Source: Marisa cornuarietis
Lineage: Eukaryota > Mollusca > Gastropoda > Architaenioglossa > Ampullariidae
Assembly: GCA_004794655.1 (NCBI GenBank)
Contig: SMMW01000624.1
Location: forward strand, 1,426,001 to 1,490,000
Direction of reading: 5' to 3'
DNA length: 64,000 bases
The translations under genes were made by a program, and so were the position numbers. Below are positions 21,929 to 33,964 of this stretch, one piece after another. Position 1 is the stretch's first letter. The number at the start of each line of letters is the position of its first letter. Under the pieces are notes generated by a model. That model did not search any database and was not told where the DNA came from. It saw only the letters and a list, made by a program, of their open reading frames with translations.

Positions 21929-22304
21929 AAGGAACATAATATCATAGTCAAATTACAAAGCTCGAAATACGTACGATAGAATCTTGTAGGTAAAATTGAA
22001 ATTACAAAAGTGTCGCAGTTTTATTGTGCTTAAAATATTCTACATAGGTATAACTTGTTAACATGATCATTAAAATTTATCATTTATCGGGAAAAAAACA
22101 CGGTATTTGCTTCCAAAATACATAAAATATGAGTATATTCCAATTTTCGAAAATGTACATACATTCGTAGAAACATTTCTTTAAGCAAAAGAAAAAAAAT
22201 AATAAAAAGAATAAAATAGCAATCTTGCTTTATTTGTGAATCATGACAGGATAGTTTTACTCATGCCTACAAACCTTTTCTCCCCAACCCTCGAGCACAA
22301 TACG

Positions 22305-22343
22305 TATTTAATCTCGTGCCTGACAAACGCCCAGTTAACAAAC
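22305..22343 (-). promoter_or_regulatory. Receptor upstream module
   Basis: On the minus strand: GTTAACTGGGCGTTTGTCAG then GCACGAGATTAAAT, about 380 bp before the start codon of the 20.8-21.9 kb receptor. Best-conserved core of the family module. Confidence 0.45.
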
Positions 22344-22349
22344 AGCGAG

Positions 22350-23170
22350 ATAAAGTCTGATTTTTGCATATTTACTTGGAAGTGATCGAACCTTATGTTT
22401 GTCAAGAAAGCCGTAACAGTACAAATAAAAACGTAAATCGTGTTTATTGTCGTAAAAGGACTGGCGATGTACCATGCTTTTGTACCAAATTGCACAGTGT
22501 TTAAACACCTATGGTTAGTTCACTGACGAGCAAATTGTAAAAATGAGTCCTAAACATGTCATTGAGCAGGCATACAGGGAGCATGCAGTCTGGTGGCTGT
22601 CAAAACTACTTTGTATCATATTTGCTTTGTTCCTACTAATATCTTGCAATACAATATCTGCATGGGCTCTGGTCGATCTCTTCTACACTATTTTGCTTGC
22701 AATGTCACAGTTCTTAACAGTAAAATTCCCATTAACAACAATAATGCTTCAGAAACTAGTTAGCGCTCAGAGCATATTTGTGTGTGTGTGTGTTTTATGC
22801 GCGCATGCATACTAGGCAGTATGAGAGTCGCTCTTTATTCAGATAATCAAGGATAAGTGTGCTCTCCCTGTGTATTCACAGCGCACCCTTCCCTTTGAAC
22901 GTGGTCTACCAATTCTCACTTCGGAGCTGAACTTCCAAGTCGTTAGATGTAGACGCTGCCTCTGTAGATGTGACAAAGACCAGCAAATTACTCGCCAAGT
23001 CAAGCTAACAATAATATTTTAATGCTTTTATGGTTTCAATAACTTTATTTAGGGCTTTATTTGTTGTTTCTGTTGGACCAAAAATGGTGGTTATATACTT
23101 ACGGTTATTAATGCTGACGGACATTTTAGCGGTGAAAAATATCTGTATATGTTATATTTTTACAATGGAT
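22350..23170. other. Gene-free stretch
   Basis: Part of the upstream homology shared with 16440-16640. No gene recognised. Confidence 0.45.
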
Positions 23171-23174
23171 TTCT

Positions 23175-24550
23175 TCTTATTATTATTCCTTTTCGCCCAC
23201 AGTGGAGCATAAGGCCGCAGCTACACCACGCCATCGTACACGGTTCTGGGCCCCCCTTCCCAGTTGGGTCCATGTCATTCCAGCTGCCTCCGCCTCGCCG
23301 TGGACCGATCTTCTCCACGTCTGTCTGGGTCTCCCAACCCTGCGCCTCCCCTGTGGGTTCCAGTCCAGCGCTTGTAGTGTTAGATTTTCGCAGGGTGTGG
23401 CCAAACCAGACCCAATTTCGCTTCTTGATGTCTTAGCTTGCAGGTTTCTGGTTGGCTCTCTACCACAGGTATGCATTGGAGATCCTCTCAGGCAATCTGA
23501 TGTTGAAAATGTGGCACAGACATCTGTGATGAGTGTTTGAATCTTCCTGGAATACAGAAGGACAGGTTTTACGTTCGTATGAAAGATGCGGATCTTGGTG
23601 TGCTGAGATAATGCGTTGGAATTCCAGATGGGTCGCAGGATGTGGAATGGTTTATTTATTTTGCGTCTTAAATATTCATCTGCAAATCCATCCTTGGTGA
23701 CTATGCTGCCTAGGTAGGTGAAGCCGTCAGTCTCTGTAATACATTCCCTGTGTAGTTGAAGTGGAGCTTCTTACTTGTTGTTGATCCGCATTACCTCTGT
23801 CTTCTTGACGTTGATTGTTAGGCCAGTTGTCGCTGCTTCTTCTGAGAGCCGAGTGAGCTTTGTTTGTGCATGTTGTTGCTTGTGGGACAACAGGCTGATG
23901 TCGTCTGCAAAGTTGAGATCCTCAAGTTGCATGGCAAAGGTCCATTGAGTGCCTGTGTTGCTGTTATAGTTTATTGTTCTCATGATCCAGTCTATGACGA
24001 TCAGGATGTTTGTCAGCGAGAACATGCAACCTTGCCTTACTCCACTCCTCACTGCAAATGGGTCTGTCAGCTTCCCATTGTGGATCACCTGACATGTCGA
24101 GTCCTCCTACAGCTTCTGGATGATGGCATTGAACTTTGGTGGAAATCCGTAGTGCTGCATCAACTTCCAGATAGTCTCTCTGTCTACGAAGTCAAATGCC
24201 TTCTCAAAATCCACAAATGTCATATACAGGGGGGACTGCCATTCGATGGACTGTTGAATAATGATTCGCAGTGTAGCAATATGGTGTGCGTGATCTACCC
24301 TGCCGAAAGTCTGCCTGTTCTTGCCGCAGTCTCTTGTCTATGGCTTCTTTAGTCTGTCCAGGATGATTCTGGTCAACACCTTGCTGGGAATGGACGGTAG
24401 CGCAATCCCATGCCAGTTCCTGCGCTGGGTCAGGTCACCTTTCTTGGGTAGGTTTTCCAGCTAGCCAAGTTTCCAGTTTGCTGGAACTTGCTTCCAAATT
24501 TTCTGCAGGAGTGGGTGTAGTATCTCTGCTGTGGCTTTTGGGTCTGCCAC
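23175..24550 (-). pseudogene. Degenerate LINE, RT to 3' end
   Basis: Minus-strand pieces in several frames follow the order of one RT. LPKKGDLTQRRNWHGIALPS with VLTRIILDRL lies near 24.4 kb. VRSGVRQGCMFS, then LEDLNFADDISLLSHKQQ (catalytic FADD) and LTINVKKTEVMRIN follow at 23.8-24.07 kb. The C-terminal tail QALDWNPQGRRRVGRPRQTW with NRVRWRGVAAALCS is near 23.2 kb. Frameshifts and stops break it. The endonuclease is missing, so it is 5'-truncated. It is a different family from the LINE at 1.2-5.2 kb. Confidence 0.82.
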
Positions 24551-24604
24551 AATTGATTTATGATATGTTATTTGCTTGACGCCAGAGAAGAAATTATTTA
24601 AGTA

Positions 24605-24665
24605 CTCCTCGTCAGGTGGTAGCTTCGAGGCTACGCTGAAACGTTGGAGTCTTCTTTGTAATCGT
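24605..24665 (+). other. Small hairpin followed by GAAAC
   Basis: GTAGC TTCGAG GCTAC forms a perfect 5-bp stem, followed by GCTGAAACGTTGG. The layout recalls hammerhead-type stem II/GAAAC motifs carried by Penelope-like elements, but the CUGANGA core is not intact on this strand. Confidence 0.2.
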
Positions 24666-25015
24666 GTGTATTAGTCGTTTTGTTTTGTGAGCACTGCTGC
24701 CCACTTCGAAATAAATTGTTACTACAGGAGGACTTTCATGTGTTTGTGTGTGTGGTGGGAAAGTAGGACCAGTTTATTCATAAGTTGGACATACAATTCA
24801 CAGAGTTTTTGGGTCTTTTTTGGATTATTCATACTGTTTTCTGGAACTCATACTAACAGTAAGGTATTGTCGCTGTCACTGCTCCTGTAGCCGCTGGATA
24901 AGCAGGTGGAGGTAGTGCACGTGTGAATTTCCGTTGGATAATTTAATAGTGAGATACGTTATATGTGCTGCTATGTATCAGGGTTTACTAAATTTTATCA
25001 AAGTAAAAGGAGGAA

Positions 25016-25301
25016 ATGCAGAAAAAAAGGTAAAGGTCATCCCATAACCTTTTCAGGTCGTAGGGGAGTGAGGTGTTAGAGACCCCACTTTTCTCGGGGC
25101 CAGCATTTACATGAGGGTGGTGCCAATCTCCTCTCCCTCGCTGCCTTACCTTCCCTAACCCTCTATGGAGTCAGGTACCCATTCCCGTCAGCTGGGTCGA
25201 CTGGGGGAAGTTTGCTGCGCTTATTGGGAATTGAACCAGCGCGCTCTCGGTTCGGAAGCCAGCGCTCTAACCACTCGGCCATCCGCTTCCCCATGCAGAA
25301 A
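25016..25301 (-). mobile_element. Complete tRNA-derived SINE with 9-bp TSD
   Basis: SINE body 25025-25292 on the minus strand, flanked by ATGCAGAAA at 25016-25024 and 25293-25301. The head carries an A-box-like TGGCCGAGTGG and a B-box-like GGTTCAATTCC. The 3' end reads GGGATGACCTTTACC and a T run. It is the reference for recognising the split copy at 1022-5286. The open frame over it is not a gene. Confidence 0.9.
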
Positions 25302-27790
25302 GTCAGGTTCATTTACATACAGACAAAACCTTTTTAAAACTGAAAAAAGATCTGTAAAGGAACAAAACAGGCAAAGTGCAAAATTGTGAAAGGATTTTGT
25401 TAGTCGTTTATTTTTTTACTCTACTATTAATTGAAGATTTCGTGCTTTTGTTTGCTTTGTGGCTGTTGTTACTATATGCAATCACGTTCTTTAAATGAAC
25501 CTCTAAATCGTTTTAGCAGGAGTGGCAAAATGCGCTTTTTGAGTCTCATCACATTACCTGTAACTTCTCGAAACAGACTGAGACTGTTATCACTATTTAA
25601 ACATTTAAAACTTGTGTAAGGTGTTTGGTTCCGTAACGCTCTTACAGGAAATGGTTAACTATGTGCTCTGAGTTGTGGCTCCACAGTTTACTTTCCTTTT
25701 CTACCAGCACAGCTAGAATACTAAATAGTCACTCCAGTCTGCAGCAAATACAGCTTGGTGCTCATGTCCACAACGGGTCAAGCTATTGGTTACTGAAAAG
25801 CATGAAACTGCTCATAACTTCCTCTTGATTGTTTACATGCGTGTATGCTCCTGCGTATACGTCGTTCAAGTGTGCGTATAAGTGTGTCAACAGACGTAGG
25901 TCTAATGTCGGGCAATTTATAATCTTGTTGCTGAGAGACCAAACATTGCTGACAGTCGCCCAAGGGCCATTAGTCTGTATTAAGAGGTGTGTGCAAACGA
26001 TATGAGAGATTTTGGAACGTGGTAGTATGATAACAAGCAATGAGAGATTGTAGAGTGTGGTTTCAGTTATTTATTTATAGGGGAGATAACCATACGTGTG
26101 TGTTTAACACATACGCCTGTATTTTATAGATATCTTGGTGTTTTATAAATATGTGAGTGTTAAACTTGCATCTGTTTTATTACATCATAGGTCTGGTTTT
26201 GAATAAAAAAGAAAAAAAAGGTTAAAGAAAGAAACGACCAATATAAGCTAGAACAAATTCTGTTGGGCAACATAAAATAATGTGAAGCCCACCGGCAGAT
26301 ACTGTGTTAAATGTTGTATAAAAGAACAGGTGTCAGTGACTGGGCGTATGTATGTGATGTTACTCGTAGTGGTGTGTCCTGACAAACTGTCATGTAGGAC
26401 ATGGCTTACTAATGGATTAAGACAATTTGTAAAATGTAAGGACATTAAAATATTAAAACAAAAGTGTGTAGTTCTGAAAGGGATAGAGCGATACAGGGAG
26501 CGGAGTAACTACGTAATTGCTTCTCTCTTTGCTGCTTTTTGTGTTGACTATTCTCTTGTGATTGGAAGGCCGTTACTGCACCACTGCTGTCATCTTCCCT
26601 GCGTTGGGACTGCGAGATTCGTGGGCGGTTGCGGCTGCCTCAACACTTACTTCCGTTTGCTTACGTCAGTGGGGTGTTTGACGCTTGATCGTCGTCGCGA
26701 GTGGATAAACATCCTCCCGAGATGAACTCTAATTGTGCGGGATTGTACAAACATGCCAACCGGCGATTCAGCTAATTCTCGCCCGTTGGGCCCCTTTAAG
26801 GGTAAGCTTGTTTTTGTTTTTGTACGCGCTGTTCAGGTGTCCATCGACCTGGGCCGCGAGCGATCGAGTGAATGGTGTGTGTGTTGAGTGCCAGCGTGTT
26901 TGTAGTGTGAGTAGGAGAAAGCCTAAAAATAACGGCACGAGACAAGTAGCACCCTCCCCTAGTCACCTGTGGAATTAGTCACTAATTTTGAGGTGTGGTC
27001 TTCCTCGATACTCGTTCTCACAACTTAACGATTAGTTAACCTGTTAGACCAGAATAAAAATATTTCTATGTTCAGAAACATGGGCTTAAAATTCACGATT
27101 TTGAAGACGATAGTGAAACTGCATAGCCAGGCTTGTGGAGCACGTGCCACAATAGTAAGCGTATCGGTGCTCATTGTGTTCTGCCAGTAGGGCCACAATC
27201 GTGCAAAGAGAAAATCACGATCGTGGAGCAGAGCTCATCGCGCTCTACCAGGTAAGCCAGTAAACTGGCGCTACGGAGTCAGCGGGTTAAAGGAAGCTGG
27301 ACGCGTGTTCACCTATTCGTATCCGTTTCTTTGTCATATGAGTTAATGTACAAATGTCAAGTAAGGAAATCAGCAACAGATCGACAGTTTTTCGAGGCAA
27401 TAGTCGAAATATCTTTATAATAAAGGACGATGGTCGTGTGTTATTTCAGTGGCATCCTTTTTATCTATATGTGTGAAGATTCCTCAAGAAACAAGAGCTT
27501 ACTGGCTCAGTTTTTCGCATGTTTTCAGCCCAAAAGCAGCGTTAGGTCGACAGTTACTCGAGGCGGTCTACATATCTTTAGCCTTCTTCGACAGCAAGAG
27601 ACTTTTCTCCGAGAGAGAAACTTAAGCAAATAAAGCAAAAACTCATGGAAAAAATTGGAGATCTTACGTTATAGAATCTCCCGCGGAAATTCAGTCAGCA
27701 AAATTAATCCATCGAGAGTCCAAGCTGTGGTGGTAAAACTCAATGGACAACGCGAACAGAACTTGGTCTGTCTGTGACAGATAGAAGTGA
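25302..27790. other. Gene-free stretch, partly GC-richer
   Basis: About 26500-27300 has more CpG than its surroundings and open frames of 81-147 codons (26282-26725, 26733-26978), but no domain, signal peptide or repeat match could be supported. A CAGG tandem lies at about 27803-27816, just beyond. It could hold a promoter or an unrecognised repeat. Confidence 0.35.
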
Positions 27791-28260
27791 AACGCAAATG
27801 CAGGCAGGCAGGCAGGCTAAATTACTATTTTTAAGGTAGATAACAACATCTGTGTATGTCCTCGTGCTCAATATCACCGGAGTCTAAGAAATCACGAAAC
27901 ATTCTCGTGGTGTGCCTTCTGGAACTGTATATAACATTTTTAAATTTCAATGTCTCTTTTGTCACTTTAATAGGCTTTGCGCTTATGTGTGCTTACATTC
28001 CAAAGTTTTTGTCAACAAAACTGGCTGAGATCATTTATTGTGCCCAAAAAAATCCATACTAAAATCTGTTTTTAACTCAGGGCGCCCTGTAGAAGCAAAC
28101 AAGCTTGTTTGTTTACTGCGTGTTCGCCAGGCACGTGCTTAAACACATACTTTCATTCAATGATTGGTCGAAGGGAATAATTTTTTGCACCTTGAAGTTT
28201 TACGTGTCAACAAAAAAGAAATACAGAATAATTGCTTTTTTCTTCTTTCTACATTCATGT
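27790..28260 (+). repeat. Receptor upstream region, homologous to 34.64-35.16 kb
   Basis: Shares AACATCTGTGTAT.CCTCGTGCT, CTGTA.ATAAC.TT and the block ATGTCAACAAA.AAA with 34640-35160 in the same order and orientation. It includes the upstream module at 28108-28146. It leads into the receptor at 28918. Confidence 0.6.
28108..28146 (+). promoter_or_regulatory. Receptor upstream module
   Basis: GTTTACTGCGTGTTCGCCAG then GCACGTGCTTAAAC, about 770 bp before the ATG at 28918. It contains a CACGTG palindrome (E-box type). A (GT)n tract (28288-28340) sits between module and gene, as in other copies. Confidence 0.45.
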
Positions 28261-28287
28261 CAGATAAGATACGCGTGTGATGCTGTG

Positions 28288-28288
28288 C

Positions 28289-28340
<52 letters not shown>
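28288..28340. repeat. (GT)n microsatellite
   Basis: Long GT run seen directly. Poly-Val/Cys frames over it are artefacts. Confidence 0.95.
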
Positions 28341-28344
<4 letters not shown>

Positions 28345-28917
28345 CCTTTTTCTTAGGAGAGGTGCAATTTCTTTTACTGTATTAGTCGAACTACATCTTC
28401 ATGTTCATAACAATGTATGTCTGACGTGTTTATTTTTAATTATTTACTCAAAAAGATTAATTAAAAAAACTGGAATACATTTCAGGTTATCATTTTTTTC
28501 TTATTAACTAAAACAAAACCCAACTATAAGGAGCCATACTACTAGCAGAATATTATTAAGTGAAAAAATAAAACTTAGAAGTCCTCGAGTATTTTTCTTT
28601 GTAAAAAAATATCCTTTGCAATTAAAACGTTATTATAGGTTTCTCATTGGGCAGAGAAATCTCTCTTCTTCTGACGATCTTCAAAATAAAAGAAACGACT
28701 AAAATTTTATTTTCATATTTTCCTACAGAAAGTTAATCGTGTTTTTTTCCGCACGGCTTCAGTATTTAATGCACATGATAAATATTGTTAACGACTTGCT
28801 TTAATATAAATTCTGTGACAGAAGTAAAGTGCACCGTTCGAATGCGTTTATTCTACCAGAAGTTTTGTTTTCTGTTCCAAGCAAGTTTTCATTATTTTGT
28901 TAAATTTATTTTTAATT

Positions 28918-29853
28918 ATGAAAAACTCTACAACGGAGAATGTAACTTTTCTAATAGCCGTATCTCTTGCGGAGAGCGACTTCTTCGATGGCACCAGTCA
29001 GGAGATACGACAGATAGTAGAAACAGTTTTCATTGCTGGTCTATCAACACTCGTGTGTCTCATTGGAATCCCAGGAAACATCATCAACTGCCTGGTGTTC
29101 TGGCGACAGGGACTACAAGACCGCATGAACTTGTGTCTCTTCTCTCCCGCGCTGACTGATTGTTTTTTCTTGCTGTTTTCTTTAGTAATGTTTTCAATAA
29201 AGTCGTTTATAACTTTCTATGATGCAGCCCTAGGCGAGGAATATTACGCGAAAACTTCGTTTTATTTTGTTGCTTTTGCTTTTAGTACTCGAGCGACCTC
29301 CAGCTTCATTGTCGCTGTGATTGCAGCAGAAAGATGTATTTGTGTTGTTTTTCCACTCAGCGCCGCTACTTGTATGCGAACCAGAACCCTGGGAGCTTTC
29401 CTGGGCACGTGCTTTCTCATCTTCTTCAGTATTGGCCTCTTGTATACTTTTTCATTTACGGCTGAGTTTGTTAATGTACTAGGGAAAAAACAGTGGTCAG
29501 TGGTGCGTACATCATTTTATGAGCAACATAGTGCAGTAGTCAGAATTTTGGTAAAAATCTTTCTTGAAACAGTTGTACGCATCACTAGCTTTGTGATAGC
29601 GTGTCTCACCTCCATGTTAGTCGTCGTCTCTATAATCTTCATCATTGTCTTATTGCCAGTCGTCACGTGGCAAATCACTGGACTGTTTTTACCCGATCCT
29701 TTCTTTGATCCTCAGTTTCACACCACTTACCTGACGGTGTCTGCAGCTGTCAATTCATGTCCACAGATCAACAGTTGTGTTCACATTTTTGTTTATTATC
29801 TTCGTTCGCAACGCTTTCGTGAGACCTTTAAAATAATATTTTACGGAGGTTAA
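28918..29853 (+). CDS. Rhodopsin-type receptor lacking intracellular loop 3
   Basis: Open frame of 311 codons from the ATG at 28918 (MKNSTTENVTF, two N-glycosylation sequons); upstream non-ATG codons were ignored. TM1 has GIPGNIINCLVFWRQG, TM2 MNLCLFSPALTD, TM3 ends ERCICVVFPL, TM7 PQINSCVHIFVYYLRS, and the end is FRETFKIIFYGG. Relative to five sister copies, 33 residues (99 bases) are absent between FVIAC and LTSMLVVVS: the end of TM5 and all of loop 3 (VHKLRAARTWRQQ ... ISSQQAA). The loss keeps the frame. Loop 3 normally contacts G proteins, so signalling is doubtful; it may be a pseudogene that is still open, or a decoy-like receptor. Single exon. Confidence 0.8.
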   Translation: MKNSTTENVTFLIAVSLAESDFFDGTSQEIRQIVETVFIAGLSTLVCLIGIPGNIINCLVFWRQGLQDRMNLCLFSPALTDCFFLLFSLVMFSIKSFITFYDAALGEEYYAKTSFYFVAFAFSTRATSSFIVAVIAAERCICVVFPLSAATCMRTRTLGAFLGTCFLIFFSIGLLYTFSFTAEFVNVLGKKQWSVVRTSFYEQHSAVVRILVKIFLETVVRITSFVIACLTSMLVVVSIIFIIVLLPVVTWQITGLFLPDPFFDPQFHTTYLTVSAAVNSCPQINSCVHIFVYYLRSQRFRETFKIIFYGG

Positions 29854-30379
29854 AAACAGTATTTCAGACAAACCAGTATTTTTCTGTATCTCATCAGTGG
29901 GCGTCTCACTTTTTTATCAGTACGTTAGCGTCTTCCTTTGAGAATATTCTTTTACCGTTCGTGAACATATATTACAGATCAGAGTTGTGAATTAAATGAC
30001 AGTTCTCAAATAATTTGGGAAGCTTCAATCATAGACGACAGGTAAGTGTTTTATTTTCCTTTATCACCTGCCAAGGTGAGTGGAGCAACCCTCCAGTAAC
30101 ATATACAAAGGCGTGTGTTAAAGGATCGAAATCAGTGTGTACAGAATACTTCAATTCGGAGATTATAGCCATCCTTTAATTACTCGAAATTACATTTTTA
30201 AGATTACCGAGGTTACAGAGGAAAACAATATTCATAAGAATCAAGACTAAATTTTAGCTCTGACTATCGCCTTTTTTCAGCTACTGATCTTAGCTTTGAT
30301 AAGTATGTCTTTAGGTATGGGATAGTACGTTATATAAGTTCACTTGTACTTTATCTTCTTTTTCATTTAATTTTTATTA

Positions 30380-30386
30380 TTAGTAT

Positions 30387-30428
<42 letters not shown>

Positions 30429-30429
30429 G
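30380..30429. repeat. (TAG)n microsatellite
   Basis: Trinucleotide TAG/AGT run seen directly. Confidence 0.95.
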
Positions 30430-31384
30430 ATAAAGAAACAAACGTAATCACGTACGCACTTTACGTACAGTAGATTTATAAAATAATATTATTTTCAATT
30501 ACTCAGATTGTTCTCTGTTTATAATTAATTAAGCATTTCTTTTATTATGAATAAAATTACGAGTTTTCTTATTGCCTAGTTTTATAACTACCATTAGTTA
30601 TTCATTGTAATTTTAATTAATATTTCAAAGCATTCCTTTAGAAGGCAAGCTTGAAATATTGCTAAGGAAGTATTGTGCTTCAAGTTTACCAACAGAACTC
30701 ATCTCACGTGTGTTTCTACACTGTCTGTAAATGTGATAAACAGCTCATTTACTCAGTGTAACAAAAGCCAAAGAAGTGCATCAGATAATAATTTGACTGT
30801 TTTCTACTACAATTGTCTTCTATTTAAGTTGACACGCTTTTCTGTTTACATTTTTCTGGTTTAAAAACTGAAATTATTGCCAAAGGTGTTGTAGTTGGCA
30901 TCTCGTTGCTCTGCGCCTTGACTTAGTACCTCGGTCATGCACTAAACAGTCTAATGCTTTCTATCTGACCCTATATGCTTGTCAACAATTGTATTCAGCG
31001 TTTATTACAGCAAGTGAACGTGTCTATAGCAATTAATTAATGTGACAATTGTCTTCATAAGTGTGTAAAGTAATGGGTTGAAAATCATCTCTGATGGTGC
31101 CAGGTTATCAGTCTTATGGAACGTGAAAAGGGAGAACGGATGATGTTCTGTCATAAAACTACATAAATTATTGCTGAATATTATCATATTCCAAAAACCA
31201 AACCAAACCAAAAAATTGTGAATGGAATTAAAACACAAACAGGTTTAAATTAACATAGAATGGAGAAGAAGGGACCCACACAACTTTTTTCTCAAAAAGA
31301 ACTGCCAGTCGTTTGTATCTTTTCATTTTTCAAAGCTACAGGTTTGTATCTCCCCCTTATACCTATCGCCGACTTTCACATACA

Positions 31385-31672
31385 TATCCACAAAAGTCCA
31401 CAATAGTCCACAATGCTAGTCCTTCTTACCCCCCCTTCCCTCTTGCTACTTTACCCATCTTTCTCTGCAGAATCACTATATTTCTCTGTTCCTGTTACTT
31501 GATGCCTCTTGTTTTCTGTTTCGTCAGTACTGTCGTTTTCTTTCGTCCCCTTTGTTCTGTATCTACTTAGTCCACGTCTCTTCCTCGTTTTAAGCGCTAA
31601 GAGCATGCTCTCTATGAGTGTGAATATGCGCTATACAAATCTTCACTATTATTATTATTATTATTATTATCC
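31385..31672 (+). mobile_element. 5'-truncated copy of the 1.2-5.2 kb LINE
   Basis: About 31397-31667 matches the 3' UTR and (ATT)n tail of the LINE (reverse complement of about 1235-1500), including CTCTTAGCGC-type and GCGCTATA segments. Only the 3' end is present. A short duplication TATCC is at 31385-31389 and 31668-31672. The homologous site at about 57375-57390 lacks it, giving an empty-site control. Confidence 0.85.
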
Positions 31673-32189
31673 GAAACATAAACTTATCTTTGTTGTTTCT
31701 GTAGTGTTTTTTCTGAAAATCGTGTTACATCTCACACTCTTAGCTTTGCAAGGGAATTAGCAGGTCTTTAGGGGAGGCAAATTAGGGGGGAGATACCAGT
31801 TTCGGGTTGCGCCCCTTGGACGGCTGTAGACAAACATTACAAGGAAATCAGTCCTCATCAGAATCATTACCTGTCAACATCCTCGTTCTTAATGTCGCAA
31901 AAAAGTGTACATTTGAATGTGATATATATATATATATATACACATCTTTAATTGATCTGGCATTTTGTTGACTTTGTTTTTCCCCTCATTTTTCTGTAGA
32001 TCGTATTTGCATTGGATCATAGTTTATTTTGTATCATCCCGCCTGTCTGTAACGCTAATCAGAAAATTGTGTAAGACTGGCCAGCGACAAATCTGACATC
32101 AGCAGCTGCACCCTTTTGAGCGAAAATTCTGACGAACTTATTCTTAACAGGTGTTTACATTCTTTGCTTCAGTTTTCTTTAGTCGTCAT

Positions 32190-33200
32190 AGAGTTTACCA
32201 GTTTAGTTCAATAAATAAAAATGTGGTATATACAGTGCTAACAAGACGTTTTCTTTGCTAAGTTTACCTCCATTCAGTGGAGGTTTATTGGGGCTTTTTA
32301 CGCATGAAAGAATATAAATATATCAAAAGATAAATACGCATGTGTGTCATAAAGTTTTTCTAAATCTAGACTATCTTAAAAAAATTATTTTCTTTCATCT
32401 CATCCTCCTAGTTGATCTGTGCACTGACATTTATCGAGGCGACGCTGTGTAAGCCAGGTTGATGCTAGTTACTAGTTAATAAACTTATATTGTTCTTAGT
32501 TATAAAAATGAATATGCCTTGGTCTTTTAACCAGTATAAACAGCTTTGCTACTCTGCGGTGTCTACTGTCAGGGTTAACTGTAAAGCTAGTGGCAACTAA
32601 TGCACATTCGAAATTTTTATAAGTTATGTTAGAAAATAATGGAAAGTGTTTCACAGACCCACAAAAAAGTGCCTAAATTACAAATTGAATGAAGTATAAT
32701 ATAACACGCCAGCACTACGACAATGGCCGTAAAAACACTAAGAAGAAAAAATAACAATTTCAAAATAACACCAACAAAAGTAAACATCTGCGGCTACATG
32801 TGGCACTAACCATACAATACCTACAATAACACCTATCCCTACTCTCCCCTTTCATTTATTACCTCATATTCGTCCAGTGCATTTCCCAAACAGTATGAAA
32901 TAGACTAAGAACTACATTGCGCCATCGGTTTTTTATCAAAGATCCAAACTGGCACATATTCATTTTGAAGTAAATAACTTTACTTCGCGTAGATAATTAT
33001 AAGCTTCTGTTTTCATTTACATTTTATATATTGACGGGAATATCACAGTAATGCATTTCCATGAGCAAAAGAGATTAACGACAACGAAACTTCTTGTATT
33101 GGTTGTTGTTGATAATATCGTTGTCTTTAACTTCAAGTGAACACTCTTATCTCCCCTACAAATACCGCCGTGCGCTGTAGGTCCTCCCGGCTGCCATGAG
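32190..33200. other. Gene-free AT-rich stretch
   Basis: No credible coding region, RNA gene or repeat family recognised. Confidence 0.5.
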
Positions 33201-33212
33201 GTTTCCGTGCCA

Positions 33213-33506
33213 CTAGGACCTTTTTCGTTCAGGTCTGGTGCCTGAAGACTTCATGCAAGGGACAGTCCTGTAGCTGATGTTATTTTGTCTGGCTGGCTGT
33301 TTGGCATGGGCACTGGTCTGACTGGCCAATCCGGATGGCGTCTGTGAAGAAGACATGGCTGGAGGTGTCAGGGCTGCTCTAGACGTGGGCTGTACCTGCT
33401 GGAATGGCCACTGCTTACCCCTTGAAGCTGATAAAATAGAGGCTGGGAGCGAGGGAGAGTCTTTCCTCTCTTCCTCCTGGGTACATGACGTAGATTCCGG
33501 CACCAC
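33213..33506 (-). other. Locally GC-rich open frame, Ser/Pro/Gln-rich
   Basis: 97 open codons on the minus strand in a patch clearly GC-richer than both sides. The composition is low-complexity (Ser, Pro, Ala, Gln), with no recognised domain and no ATG supported as a start. It could be one exon of an unseen gene or part of a repeat. Confidence 0.25.
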
Positions 33507-33964
33507 CGGTCTTCACTCCTTGCTTACTTGACCCATCTTTGCAAATGGGAGTCTAGTAGTCATATATTTGAAAGACTACATTTTCTAACATGTTTCGCGA
33601 CGATATGCACATATTTTACAGTTACCATTCTCGGATGTCAGAACCACTTTCCGTACATTAGATTTACATGTCAGCTAACATAAATTGTAGTGCATTGTAA
33701 GCAGGCCGGTTAAATATATGTTTAGGTATAACTGTCGTCGTTTTCATGGATGAATGAATGAGTGGCTAAGAATGCATCTGTACCACAAATGAGAATGTGT
33801 GCCAAAAATAAAAATGGAAACAAGTCAGAAAACTTCATCAGCACACTTAGCTCTGATGACATAATACATTGATACAAATATATAGATATTCTAATCTTGA
33901 ATTGACACAAGAGGTATTCAGGTTCACATGATAAAGAAGACGCGCGTGTAACGACTATAAGATG

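Larger units (their letters stand above)
29580..32190 (+). repeat. Duplicated block, partner of 55.2-57.8 kb
   Basis: Colinear same-strand similarity in patches: receptor 3' half (29580-29853 with 55225-55610), AATAAT.TGGGAAGC.TCAATCAT (about 30010 with 56420), and 31230-32090 with 57240-57720. The last patch includes TGTGATAT, CTGTAGAT and GTATTTGCATTGGATCA. Middle parts (30.1-31.2 kb) have no evident match. Confidence 0.6.

Noticed and set aside
26282..26978. Two adjacent plus-strand frames (147 and 81 codons) as a gene
   Set aside because: No domain, splice pattern or family resemblance; the first runs across ordinary AT-rich spacer. Recorded only as a GC-richer region.
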